The notes under the pieces: generated by a model
What the model saw: the letters and a program-made list of their open reading frames with translations, nothing else
Database searches by the model: none
Told to the model about the DNA's origin: nothing
Position numbers and translations under genes: made by a program
Part shown: positions 32,072 through 44,915 of the stretch, one piece after another
Position numbering within the stretch: the stretch's first letter is position 1
How the letters are laid out: each line of letters opens with the position of its first letter
Assembly: GCA_963995505.1 (NCBI GenBank)
Contig: OZ023197.1
Location: forward strand, 6,542,121 to 6,606,120
Direction of reading: 5' to 3'
DNA from: Hypericum androsaemum
Lineage: Eukaryota > Streptophyta > Magnoliopsida > Malpighiales > Hypericaceae
Length of the DNA stretch: 64,000 nt

Positions 32072-35000
32072 CCTTTTCAGGCCTTTTCTTGCCTTTTCAT
32101 GCCTTTTCATGCCTTTTCTTGCCTTTTCATGCATTTTCTTACCTTTTCATGTTTTTTCTTGACTTTTCAAGCCTTTTCTTGCCTTTCATGCCTTTTCATG
32201 CCTTTTCTTGCCTTTTCTTTCCTTTTCTCACCTTTTCTTGCCTTTTCATGCCTTTTCATGTCTTTTCTTGCCTTTTTGTGCTTTTTCTTGTCTTTTCTTG
32301 CCTTTTCATGCCTTTTCTTGCCTTTTCAAGCCTTTTCTTCTTTTTTTTCTTGCCTTTTTTTCCTTTTTCTTGCCTTTTCATACATTTTCTTACCTTTTCT
32401 TGCCTTTTCATGCCTTTTCTTACCTTTTCTTTCCTTTTCATGCCTTTTCTTGCCTTTTCATGCCATTTCATGCCTTTTCTTGCATTTTCATGCCTTTTCT
32501 TGCCTTTTCATGCCTTTTCATGCATTTTCTTGCCTTTTCATGCCTTTTCTTCCCTTTTCTTGCCTTTCCTTGCCTTTTCATGCCTTTTCATGCCTTTTCA
32601 TGCCTTTTCTTGCCTTTTCATGCCTTGTCTTGCCTTTTCTTGCCTTTTCATACCTTTTCTTGCATTTTCATGCCTTTTCAAGCCTTTTCATGCCTTTTCT
32701 TGTGTTTTCATGCCTTTTCTTGCCTTTACATGCCTTTTCGTGCCTTTTCTTGCCTTTTCAAGCTTTTTCTTGCCTTTTCTTGCCTTTTCATACCTTTTCT
32801 TGCTTTTTCTTGCCTTTTCATGCCTTTACATGCCTTTTCATACCTTTGCATGACTTTTCTTGCCATTTCTTGCCTTTTCATGCCTTTTCAGGCCTTTTCT
32901 TGCCTTTTCTTGCCTTTTCATGCCTTTTCTTGCCCTTTCATATTTTTTCTTGCCTTTTCAAGCCTTTTCATGCCTTTTCTTGTCTTTGCTTGCCTTTTTG
33001 TGCTTTTTCTTGTCTTTTTTTGCCTTTTCTTCTTTTTTTCTTGCCTTTTTTTCCTTTTTCTTGCCTTTTCATACCTTTTCTTGCCTTTTCATGTCTTTTC
33101 TTACCGTTTCATGCCTTTTCTTGCTTTCATGCCTTTTCTTGCCTTTTCATGCCTTTTCTTGCCTTTTCATCCCTTTTCTTGCCTTTTCATGTCTTTTCTT
33201 GCCTGTTCTTGCCTTTTCTTACCTTTTCATGCCTTTTCTTGCCTTTTCATTCCTTTTCTTGCCTTTTCTTACGTTTTATTAACTTTTCATACATTTTCCT
33301 GCCTTTTCATGCTTTTTCTTGCCTTTTCAAGCCTTTTCATACCTTTTATTGCCTTTTTATGCCTTTTCATGTTTTTTATTGCCTTTTCTTGCCTTTTCTT
33401 ACCTTTTCATGCCTTTTCATGCCTTTTCATGCCTTTTCATGCCTTTTCTTTCCTTTTCTTGCCTTTTCATGCCTTTTCATGCCTTTTCTTTCCTTTTTCA
33501 TGCCTTTTCTTGCCTTTTCATACCTTTTCTTGCCTTTTCTTTCCTTTTCATACCTTTTCTTACCTTTTCTTTCCTTTTCATGCCTTTTCTTGCCTTTACA
33601 TGCCTTTTCATACCTTTGCATGACTTTTCTTGCCATTTCTTGCCTTTTCATGCCTTTTCAGGCCTTTTCTTGCCTTTTCTTGCCTTTTCATGCCTTTTCT
33701 TGCCCTTTCATATTTTTTCTTGCCTTTTCAAGCCTTTTCATGCCTTTTCTTGTCTTTGCTTGCCTTTTTGTGCTTTTTCTTGTCTTTTTTTGCCTTTTCA
33801 TGCCTTTTCTTGCCTTTTCTTCTTTTTTTCTTGCCTTTTTTTCCTTTTTCTTGCCTTTTCATACCTTTTCTTGCCTTTTCATGTCTTTTCTTACCGTTTC
33901 ATGCCTTTTCTTGCATTTTCATGCCTTTTCTTGCCTTTTCATGCCTTTTCTTGCCTTTTCATGCCTTTTCTTGCCTTTTCATGTCTTTTCTTGCCTGTTC
34001 TTGCCTTTTCTTACCTTTTCATGCCTTTTCTTGCCTTTTCATTCCTTTTCTTGCCTTTTCTTACGTTTTATTAACTTTTCATACATTTTCCTGTCTTTTC
34101 ATGCTTTTTCTTGCCTTTTCAAGCCTTTTCATACCTTTTATGCCTTTTCATGTTTTTTATTGCCTTTTCTTGCTTGCCTTTTCTTACCTTTTCATGCCTT
34201 TTCATGCCTTTTCATGCCTTTTCATGCCTTTTCATGCCTTTTCTTTCCTTTTCTTGCCTTTTCATGCCTTTTCATGCCTTTTCTTACCTTTTTCATGCCT
34301 TTTCTTGCCTTTTCATACCTTTTCTTGCCTTTTCTTTCCTTTTCATGCTTTTTCTTGCCTTTTCTTACCTTTTTCATGCCTTTTCTTGCCTTTTCATACC
34401 TTTTCTTGCCTTTTCTTTCCTTTTCATACCTTTTCATGCCTTTTCTTGCCTTTTCATACCTTTTCATACCTTTTCATGCCTTTTCATGCTTTTTCTTGTG
34501 TTTTCATGCCTTTTCTCGCCTTTACATGCCTTTTCTTGCCTTTTCATGCCTTTTCTTGCCTTTTCATGCCTTTTCATACTTTTTCTTACCTTTTCATGCC
34601 TTTTCTTGCCTTTTCATGCCTTTTCATACCTTTTCATGCCTTTTCTTTCCATTTCTTGCGTTTTCAGGCCTTTTCTTGCTTTTTCATGCATTTTCTTGTG
34701 TTTTCATGCCTTTTCTTACCTTTTCATGCCTTTTCTTGCCTTTACATACCTTTTCATGCCTTTTCTTGCCTTTTCATGCCTTTTCTTGCCTTTTCTTGCC
34801 TTTTCATGCCTTTTCTTGCTTTTTCTTGCCTTTTCATGCCTTTTCTTGCCTTTTATACCTTTTCATACCTTTGCATGCCTTTTCTTGCCATTTCTTGCCT
34901 TTACATGCCTTTTCAGGCCTTTTCTTGCCTTTTCATGCCTTTTCATACCTTTTATTGCCTTTTCATGCATTTTCTTACCTTTTCATGTTTTTTCTTGACT

Positions 35001-38000
35001 TTTCAAGCCTTTTCTTGCCTTTTCTTGCCTTTTCATGCCTTTTCTTGCCTTTTCTTGCATTTTCTTTCCTTTTCTCACCTTTTCTTGCCTTTTCATGCCT
35101 TTTCATGTCTTTTCTTGCCTTTTTGTGCTTTTTCTTGTCTTTTCTTGCCTTTTCATGCCTTTTCTTGCCTTTTCATGCCTTTTCTTCTTTTTTTCCTGCC
35201 TTTTTTTCCTTTTTCTTGCCTTTCCATACATTTTCTTGCCTTTTCTTGCCTTTTCATGCCTTTTCTTACCTTTTCTTTCCTTTTCATGCCTTTTCTTGCC
35301 TTTTCATGCCATTTCATGCCTTTTCTTGCATTTTCATGCCTTTTCTTGCCTTTTCATGCCTTTTCATGCATTTTCTTGCCTTTTCATGCCTTTTCTTGCC
35401 TTTCCTTGCCTTTTCATGCCTTTTCATGCCTTTTCTTGCCTTTTCATGCCTTGTCTTGCCTTTTCTTGCCTTTTCATACCTTTTCTTGCATTTTCATGCC
35501 TTTTCTTGTGTTTTCATGCCTTTTCTTGCCTTTACATGCCTTTTCGTGCCTTTTCTTGCCTTTTCATGCTTTTTCTTGCCTTTTCTTGCCTTTTCATGCC
35601 TTTTCTTGCTTTTTCTTGCCTTTTCATGCCTTTACATGCCTTTTCATACCTTTGCATGCCTTTTCTTGCCATTTCTTGCCTTTTCATGCCTTTTCAGGCC
35701 TTTTCTTGCCTTTTCTTGCCTTTTCATGCCTTTTCTTGCCTTTTCATGCATTTTCTTACCCTTTCATATTTTTTCTTGCCTTTTCTTGCCTTTTCAAGCC
35801 TTTTCATGCATTTTCTTGTCTTTTCTTACCTTTTTGTGCTTTTTCTTTTCTTTTTTTTCCTTTTCATGCCTTTTCTTGCCTTTTCTTGCCTTTTCTTCTT
35901 TTTTTCTTGCCTTTTTTTCCTTTTTCTTGCCTTTTCATACCTTTTCTTGCCTTTTCATGTCTTTTCTTACCGTTTCATGCCTTTTCTTGCATTTTCATGC
36001 CTTTTCTTGCCTTTTCATGCCTTTTCATGCCTTTTCTTGCCTTTTCATGTCTTTTCTTGCCTGTTCTTACCTTTTCTTACCTTTTCATGCCTTTTCTTGC
36101 CTTTTCATTCCTTTTCTTGCCTTTTCTTATGTTTTATTAACTTTTCATACATTTTCCTGCCTTTTCATGCATTTTCCTGCCTTTTCATACCTTTTATTGC
36201 CTTTTTATGCCTTTTCCTGCCTTTTCATGTTTTTTATTGCCTTTTCTTGCCTTTTCTTTCCTTTTCATGCCTTTTCTTACCTTTTCATGCCTTTTCATGC
36301 CTTTTCTTGCCTTTTCATGTCTTTTCTTCCCTTTTCATGCCTTTTCTTGCCTTCTCTTACCTTTTCATGCCTATTCATGCCTTTTCTTGCCTTTTCATGC
36401 CTTTTCTTGCCTTTTCATGGCTTTTCATCACTTTTCTTGCCTTTTCATTCCTTTTCTTTCCTTTTCTTGCATTTTCATGCCTTTTCTTTCCTTTTCATGC
36501 CTTTTCATGCCTTTTCATACCTTTTCATGCCTTTTCATGCCTTTTCTTGCCTTTTCATACCTTTTCATGCCTTTTCATGCCTTTTCATACCTTTTCATGC
36601 CTTTTCTTGCCATTTGTTGCCTTTTCTTGCCTTTTCATGCCTTTTCATGCCTTTTCTTATCTTTTCTTGCCTTTTCATGTCTTTTCTTACCTTTTCATGC
36701 ATTTTCTTACCTTTTCATGTTTCTTCTTGCCTTTTCAAGCTTTTTCTTGCCTTTTCTTGCCTTTTCATGCATTTTCTTGCCTTTTCATGCATATTCTTGC
36801 TTTTTCTTTCCTTTTCATGCCTTTTCATGCCTTTTCTTGCCTTTTCATGCCTTTTCTTGCCTTTTCATTTCTTTTCATACCATTTCTTGCCTTTTCTTTC
36901 GTTTTCTTGCCTTTTCATAAATTTTCATGTCTTTCCTTGCATTTTTTCCTTTTCAAGCCTTTTCTCGCCATTTTATGCTTTTTCTTGTCTTTTCTTGCCT
37001 TTTCTTGCCATTTCTTGCCTTTTGATGCCTTTTCTTGCCCTTTCTTCCCGTTTCTTACCTTTTCATGCCTTTGCTTGCCTTTTCTTGCCATTTCATGCCT
37101 TTTCTTACCTTTTCTTTCCTTTTCATGCCTTTTCTTGCCTTTTCATGCCATTTCATGCCTTTTCTTGCCTTTTCTTTCCTTTTCTTGCCTTTTCATGCCT
37201 TTTCATACCTTTTCATGCCTTTTCTTACCATTTCTTGCCTTTTCATGCCTTTTCAGGCCTTTTCTTGCCTTTTCTTGCCTTTTCATGCCTTTTCTTGCAT
37301 TTTCTTGCCTTTTCATGCATTTTCTTACCTTTTCATGCATTTTCTTGCCTTTTCTTTCCTTTTCATGCATTTTCTTGCCTTTTCATATCTTTTCATGCCA
37401 TTTTCTTGCCTTTTCATATCTTTTCATGCCATTTCTTGCCCTTTCTTCCCTTTTCTTACCTTTTCATGCCTTTGCTTACCCTTTCTTGCCTTTTCATGAC
37501 TTTTCTTACCTTTTCTTTCCTTTTCATGCCTTTTCTTGCCTTTTTATGCCATTTCATGCCTTTTCTTGCATTTTCATGCCTTTTCTTGCCTTTTCGTGCC
37601 TTTTTCTTGCATTTTCTTGCCTTTTCATGCCTTTTCATACCTTATCTTGCCTTTTCATGCCTTTTCATGCCTTTTCTTGTCTTTTCATGCCTTTTCTTGC
37701 CTTTTCTTGCATTTTCATGCATTTTCATGCCTTTTCATGCCTTTTCTTGCCTTTTCATGCCTTTTCTTGTGTTTTCATGCCTTTTCTTCTCTTTTCTTGC
37801 CTTTTCATGCCTTTTCTTGCCTTTACATGCCTTTTCATGCCTTTTCTTGCCTTTTCTTGCCTTTTCTTGCCTTTTCTCTCCTTTTCAAGCCTTTTCTTGC
37901 TTTTTCTTGCCTTTTCATGCCTTTGCTTGCCTTTTCATGCCTTTTCATACCTTTTCTTGCCATTTCTTGCCTTTTCATGCCTTTTCAAGCCTTTTCTTGC

Positions 38001-41000
38001 CTTTTCATGCCTTTTCATGCCTTTCATGCATTTTCTTACCTTTTCATGTTTTTTCTTGCCTTTTCATCCCTTTTCTTTCCTTTTCATGCCTTTTCATGCA
38101 TTTTCTTGCCTTTTCATATCTTTTCATGCCATTTCTTACCTTTTCTTTCATTTTCTTGCCTTTTCATGCCTTTTCTTGCCTTTTCTTGCCTTTTCATGCA
38201 TTTTATTGCCTTTTCTTTCCTTTTCTTGCCTTTTCATGCCTTTTCTTGCCTTTTCTTGCCTTTTCTTGCATTTTCATGCCTTTTCATGCATTTTCTTGCC
38301 TTTTCATGCCTTTTCTTACCTTTTCTTGCCTTTCCTTGCCATTTCTTGCCTTTTCATGCATTTTCTTGCCTTTTCATGCCTTTTCTTACCTTTTCTTGCC
38401 TTTCCTTGCCATTTCTTGCCTTTTCATGCCTTTTCATGCCTTTTCATGCCTTTTCTTGCCTTTTCATGCCTTGTCTTGCCTTTTCTTGCCTTTTCATACC
38501 TTTTCTTGCATTTTCATGCCTTTTCATGCCTTTTCTTGTGTTTTCATTACTTTTCTTGCCTTTTCATGCCTTTTCTTGCCTTTACATGCCTTTTCTTGCC
38601 TTTTCATGCTTTTTCTTGCCTTTTCTTGCATTTTCATGCCCTTTCTTGCTTTTTCTTGCCTTTTCATGCATTTTCTTGCCTTTTCATGCCTTTTCATACC
38701 TTTGGCATGCCTTTTCTTGCCATTTCTTGCCTTTTCAGGCCTTTTCTTGCCTTTTCATGCTTTTCATGCCTTTTCTTGCCTTTTCATGCATTTCATGACT
38801 TTTCTTGCCTTTTCATACATTTTCTTACCTTTTCATGTTTTTTCTTGCCTTTTCAAGCCTTTTCTTGCCTTTTCATGCCTTTTCTTTCCTTTTCTCACCT
38901 TTTCTTGCCTTTTCATGTATTTTTTGCCTTTTCATGCCTTTTCTTGTCTTTTCTTGCCTTTTTTGTGCTTTTTCTTATCTTTTCTTGCCTTTTCATGGCT
39001 TTTCTTTTATTTTCATGCCTTTTCTTCTTTTTTTTCTTGCCTTTTTTTTCCTTTTTCTTGCCTTTTCATACCTTTTCTTGCCTTTTCATGCATTTTCTTA
39101 CCTTTTCATGCCTTTTCTTGCATTTTCATGCCTTTTCATGCCTTTTCTTGCCTTTTCATGCCTTTTCTTGCCTTTTCATCCCTTTTCTTGCCTTTTCTTG
39201 CTTGTTCTAGCCTTTTCTTGCCTTTTCATGCCTTTTCTTGCCTTTTCATACCTTTTCTTTCCTTTTCTTACGTTTTATTAACTTTTCATACATTTTTCTA
39301 CCTTTCCATGCTTTTTCTTGCCTTTTAAAGCCTTTTCATACCTTTTATTGCCTTTTTATGCCTTTTCTTGCCTTTTCATGTTTTTTATTGCCTTTTCTTG
39401 CCTTTTCTTTCCTTTTCATGCCTTTTTCTTACCTTTTCATACCTTTTCATGCCTTTTCATGTCTTTTCTTTCCTTTTCATGCCTTTTCTTGCCTTCTCTT
39501 ACCTTTTCATGCCTATTCATGCCTTTTCTTGCTTTTTCATGCCTTTTCTTGCCTTTTCATTGCTTTTCATCCCTTTTCTTACCTTTTCATTCCTTTCTTT
39601 CCTTTTCTTGCATTTTCATGCCTTTTCATGCATTTTCTTTCCTTTTCTTGCATTTTCATGCCTTTTCTTTCCTTTTCATGCATTTTGATGCCTTTTCTTT
39701 CCTTTCATGCCTTTTCATAACTTTTCATGCCTTTTCATGCCTTTTCATGCCTTTTCATGCCTTTTCATACCTTTTCATGCCTTTTCTTGCCATTTCTTGC
39801 CTTTTCTTGCCTTTTCATGCCTTTTCATGCCTTTTCTTGCCTTTCATGCCTTTTCTTGCCTTTTCATGCATTTTCTTACCTTTTCATGTTTCTTCTTGCC
39901 TTTTCAAGCTTTTTCTTGCCTTTTCATGCCTTTTCTTGCCTTTTCTTGCCTTTTTATGCATTTTCTTGCCTTTTCATGCCTTTTCATTTCTTTTTATACC
40001 ATTTCTTGCCTTTTCTTTCATTTTCTTGCCTTTTCATGCATTTTCATGTCTTTCCTTGCATTTTTTCCTTTTCAAGCCTTTTCTCGCCATTTTATGCTTT
40101 TTCTTATCTTTTCTTGCCTTTTCTTGCCTTTTCATGCCTTTTCTTGCCCTTTCTTCCCTTTTCATACCTTTTCATGCCTTTGCTTGCATTTTCTTGCCTT
40201 TTCATGCCTTTTCTTACCTTTCTTTCCTTTTCATGCCTTTTCTTGCCTTTTCATGCCATTTCATGCCTTTTATTGCATTTTCATGCCATTTCTTGCATTT
40301 TCTTGCCTTTTCTTTCCTTTTCACACCTTATCTTGCCTTTTCATGCCTTTTTCATGTCTTTTCTTGTCTTTTCATGCCTTTTCTTGCCTTTTCTTGCCTT
40401 TTCATGCCTTTTCATGCCTTTTCATGCCTTTTCTTGCCTTTTCATGCCTTTTCATGCCTTTTGTTGTGTTTTCATGCCTTTTCTTGCCTTTTCTTGCCTT
40501 GACATGCCTTTTCATGCCTTTTCTTGCCTTTTCATGCCTTTTCTTGCCTTTTCTTACCTTTTCATGCCTTTTCTTGCTTTTTCTTGCCTTTTCATGCCTT
40601 TTCATGCCTTTTCTTGCCTTTTCATGCCTTTTCTTGCCTTTTCATGCCTTTTCTTGCCTTTTCATGCTTTTTCTTGCCTTTTCAAGCCTTTTCATTCCTT
40701 TTCTTGCCTTTTCATTCCTTTTCTTGCCTTTTCATGCCTTTTCATGCCTTTTCTTGCCATTTCATGCCTTTTCTTACCTTTTCTTTCCTTTTCATGCCTT
40801 TTCTTGCCTTTTCACGCCATTTCATGCCTTTTCTTGCATTTTCATGCCTTTTTTTGCCTTTTCATGCCATTTCTTGCATTTTCTTGCCTTTTCATGCCTT
40901 TTCATACCTTATCTTGCCTTTTCATGCCTTTTTATGCCTTTTCATGTCTTTTCTTGTCTTTTCATGCCTTTTCTTGCCTTTTCATGCCTTTTCTTACCTT

Positions 41001-44000
41001 TTCATGCCTTTTCTTGCCTTTTCTTGCCTTGTCATGCCTTTTCTTGCTTTTTCTTGCCTTTTCTTGCCTTTTCATACCTTTTCATGCCTTTTCTTGCCAT
41101 TTCTTGCCATTTCATGCCTTTTCAGGCCTTTTCATCCCTTTTCTTGCCTTTTCATGCATTTTCTTACCTTTTCATGTTTTTTCTTGCCTTTTAAAGCCTT
41201 TTCTTGCCTTTTCTTGCCTTTTCATGCATTTTCTTACCTTTTCATGCATTTTCTTGCCTTTTCATATCTTTTCATGCCATTTTCTTGCCTTTTCATATCT
41301 TTTCATGCCATTTCTTGCCCTTTCTTCCCTTTTCTTACCTTTTCATGCCTTTGCTTGCCTTTTCTTGCCTTTTCATGCCTTTTCTTACCTTTTCTTTCCT
41401 TTTCATGCCTTTTCTTACCTTTTCATGCCATTTCATGCCTTTTCTTGCCTTTTCATGGCTTTTCTTTCATTTTCTTACCTTTTCATGCCTTTTCATACCT
41501 TATCTTGCCTTTTCATGCCTTTTCATGCCTTTTCATGTCTTTTCTTGTCTTTTCATGCCTTTTCTTGCCTTTTCTTGCCTATTCATGCCTTTTCTTGCAT
41601 TTTCATGCCTTTTCATGCCTTTTCTTGCCTTTTCTTGCCTTTTCATGCCTTTTCTTGTGTTTTCATGCCTTTTCTTGCCTTTTCTTTCCTTTTCATGCCT
41701 TTTCATGCCTTTTCTTGCCTTTACATGCCTTTTCATGCCTTTTCTTGCCTTTTCATGCCTTTTCTTGCCATTTCTTGCCTTTTCATGCCTTTTCAGGCCT
41801 TTTCTTGCCTTTTCTTGCCTTTTCATGCCTTTTCATGCCTTTTCTTGCCTTTTCATGTCTTTTCTTGCCTTTTCATGCCTTTTCTTTCCTTCTCTTACCT
41901 TTTCATGCCTATTCATGCCTTTTCTTGCCTTTTCATGCCTTTTCTTGCCTTTTCATGGCTTTTCATCACTTTTCTTGCCGTTTCATTCCTTTTCTTTCCT
42001 TTTCTTGCATTTTCATGCCTTTTCTTTCCTTTTCATGCCTTTTCATGCCTTTTCATACCTTTTCATGCCTTTTCATGCCTTTTCTTGCCTTTTCATACCT
42101 TTTCATGCCTTTTCATGCCTTTTCTTGCCATTTGTTGCCTTTTCTTGCCTTTTCATGCCTTTTCATGCCTTTTCTTATCTTTTCTTGCCTTTTCATGTCT
42201 TTTCTTACCTTTTCATGCATTTTCTTACCTTTTCATGTTTCTTCTTGCCTTTTCAAGCTTTTTCTTGCCTTTTCTTGCCTTTTCATGCATTTTCTTGCCT
42301 TTTCATGCATATTCTTGCTTTTTCTTTCCTTTTCATGCCTTTTCATGCCTTTTCTTGCCTTTTCAAGCCTTTTCTTGCCTTTTCATTTCTTTTCATACCA
42401 TTTCTTGCCTTTTCTTTCGTTTTCTTGCCTTTTCATGCATTTTCATGTCTTTCCTTGCATTTTTTCCTTTTCAAGCCTTTTCTCGCCATTTTATGCTTTT
42501 TCTTGTCTTTTCTTGCCTTTTCTTGCCATTTCTTGCCTTTTCATGCCTTTTCTTGCCCTTTCTTCCCGTTTCTTACCTTTTCATGCCTTTGCTTGCCTTT
42601 TCTTGCCATTTCATGCCTTTTCTTACCTTTTCTTTCCTTTTCATGCCTTTTCTTGCCTTTTCATGCCATTTCATGCATTTTCTTGCCTTTTCATGCATTT
42701 TCATGCCTTTTCTTGCATTTTCATGCCTTTTCTTGCCTTTTCGTGCCTTTTCTTGCATTTTCTTGCCTTTTCATGCCTTTTCATACCTTATCTTGCCTTT
42801 TCATGCCTTTTCATGCCTTTTCTTGTCTTTTCATGCCTTTTCTTGCCTTTTCTTGCATTTTCATGCATTTTCATGCCTTTTCATGCCTTTTCTTGCCTTT
42901 TCATGCCTTTTCTTGTGTTTTCATGCCTTTTCTTCCCTTTTCTTGCCTTTTCATGCCTTTTCTTGCCTTTACATGCCTTTTCATGCCTTTTCTTGCCTTT
43001 TCTTGCCTTTTCTCTCCTTTTCAAGCCTTTTCTTGCTTTTTCTTGCCTTTTCATGCCTTTGCTTGCCTTTTCATGCCTTTTCATACCTTTTCTTGCCATT
43101 TCTTGCCTTTTCATGCCTTTTCAAGCCTTTTCTTGCCTTTTCATGCCTGTTCATGCCTTTCATGCATTTTCTTACCTTTTCATGTTTTTTCTTGCCTTTT
43201 CATCCCTTTTCTTTCCTTTTCATGCCTTTTCATGCATTTTCTTGCCTTTTCATATCTTTTCATGCCATTTCTTACCTTTTCTTTCATTTTCTTGCCTTTT
43301 CATGCCTTTTCTTGCCTTTTCTTGCCTTTTCATGCATTTTATTGCCTTTTCTTTCCTTTTCTTGCCTTTTCATGCCTTTTCTTGCCTTTTCATGCCTTTT
43401 CTTGCCTTTTCTTGCCTTTTCTTACATTTTCATGCCTTTTCATGCATTTTCTTGCCTTTTCATGCCTTTTCTTACCTTTTCTTGCCTTTCCTTGCCATTT
43501 CTTGCCTTTTCATGCATTTTCTTGCCTTTTCATGCCTTTTCTTACCTTTTCTTGCCTTTCCTTGCCATTTCTTGCCTTTTCATGCCTTTTCTTGCCTTTT
43601 CATGCCTTGTCTTGCCTTTTCTTGCCTTTTCATACCTTTTCTTGCATTTTCATGCCTTTTCATGCCTTTTCTTGTGTTTTCATGACTTTTCTTGCCTTTT
43701 CATGCCTTTTCTTGCCTTTACATGCCTTTTCTTGCCTTTTCATGCTTTTTCTTGCCTTTTCTTGCATTTTCATGCCCTTTCTTGCTTTTTCTTGCCTTTT
43801 CATGCATTTTCTTGCCTTTTCATGCCTTTTCATACCTTTGCATGCCTTTTCTTGCCATTTCTTGCCTTTTCAGGCCTTTTCTTGCCTTTTCATGCCTTTT
43901 CATGCCTTTTCTTGCCTTTTCATGCATTTTCATGACTTTTCTTGCCTTTTCATACATTTTCTTACCTTTTCATGTTTTTTCTTGCCTTTTCAAGCCTTTT

Positions 44001-44715
44001 CTTGCCTTTTCATGCCTTTTCTTTCCTTTTCTCACCTTTTCTTGCCTTTTCATGTATTTTTTTGCCTTTTCATGCCTTTTCTTGTCTTTTCTTGCCTTTT
44101 GTGCTTTTTCTTATCTTTTCTTGCCTTTTCATGGCTTTTCTTGCCTTTTCATACCTTTTCTTGCCTTTTCATGCATTTTCTTACCTTTTCATGCCTTTTC
44201 TTGCATTTTCATGCCTTTTCATGCCTTTTCTTGCCTTTTCATGCCTTTTCTTGCCTTTTCATCCCTTTTCTTGCCTTTTCTTGCTTGTTCTAGCCTTTTC
44301 TTGCCTTTTCATGCCTTTTCTTGCCTTTTCATACCTTTTCTTTCCTTTTCTTACGTTTTATTAACTTTTCATACATTTTTCTACCTTTCCATGCTTTTTC
44401 TTGCCTTTTAAAGCCTTTTCATACCTTTTATTGCCTTTTTATGCCTTTTCTTGCCTTTTCATGTTTTTTATTGCCTTTTCTTGCCTTTTCTTTCCTTTTC
44501 ATGCCTTTTCTTACCTTTTCATACCTTTTCATGCCTTTTCATGTCTTTTCTTTCCTTTTCATGCCTTTTCTTGCCTTCTCTTACCTTTTCATGCCTATTC
44601 ATGCCTTTTCTTGCTTTTTCATGCCTTTTCTTGCCTTTTCATTGCTTTTCATCCCTTTTCTTACCTTTTCATTCCTTTTCTTTCCTTTTCTTGCATTTTC
44701 ATGCCTTTTCATGCA
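32072..44715. repeat. Decamer satellite, class II block, right part
   Basis: 12.6 kb continuing the class II array after the solo LTR. Marker variants such as ACGTTTTATTAACTTTTCATAC recur at 33271, 34063, 39270 and 44353. A tandem duplication of about 770 bp covers 32.83-34.4 kb, and a segmental duplication of about 3 kb links 36.3-39.7 kb with 41.9-44.7 kb. Stops at the assembly gap. A 2420-codon frame (32066-39328) and several others overlap in different frames, which is a property of the repeat. Confidence 0.95.
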
Positions 44716-44915
44716 NNNNNNNNNNNNNNNNNNNNNNNNNNNNNNNNNNNNNNNNNNNNNNNNNNNNNNNNNNNNNNNNNNNNNNNNNNNNNNNNNNNNN
44801 NNNNNNNNNNNNNNNNNNNNNNNNNNNNNNNNNNNNNNNNNNNNNNNNNNNNNNNNNNNNNNNNNNNNNNNNNNNNNNNNNNNNNNNNNNNNNNNNNNNN
44901 NNNNNNNNNNNNNNN
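44716..44915. other. Assembly gap, 200 N
   Basis: Exactly 200 N. Satellite sequence changes class across it, so the true length and even the join are uncertain. Confidence 1.

Noticed and set aside
32066..39328. A 2420-codon open frame, and many others of several hundred to over a thousand codons in the satellite, encoding Phe/Leu/Ser/Cys/Pro repeats
   Set aside because: The decamer has no stop codon in any phase, and ten is not a multiple of three, so all three frames stay open and read a ten-residue repeat. Overlapping long frames in other phases and no start context or domain indicate composition, not coding.
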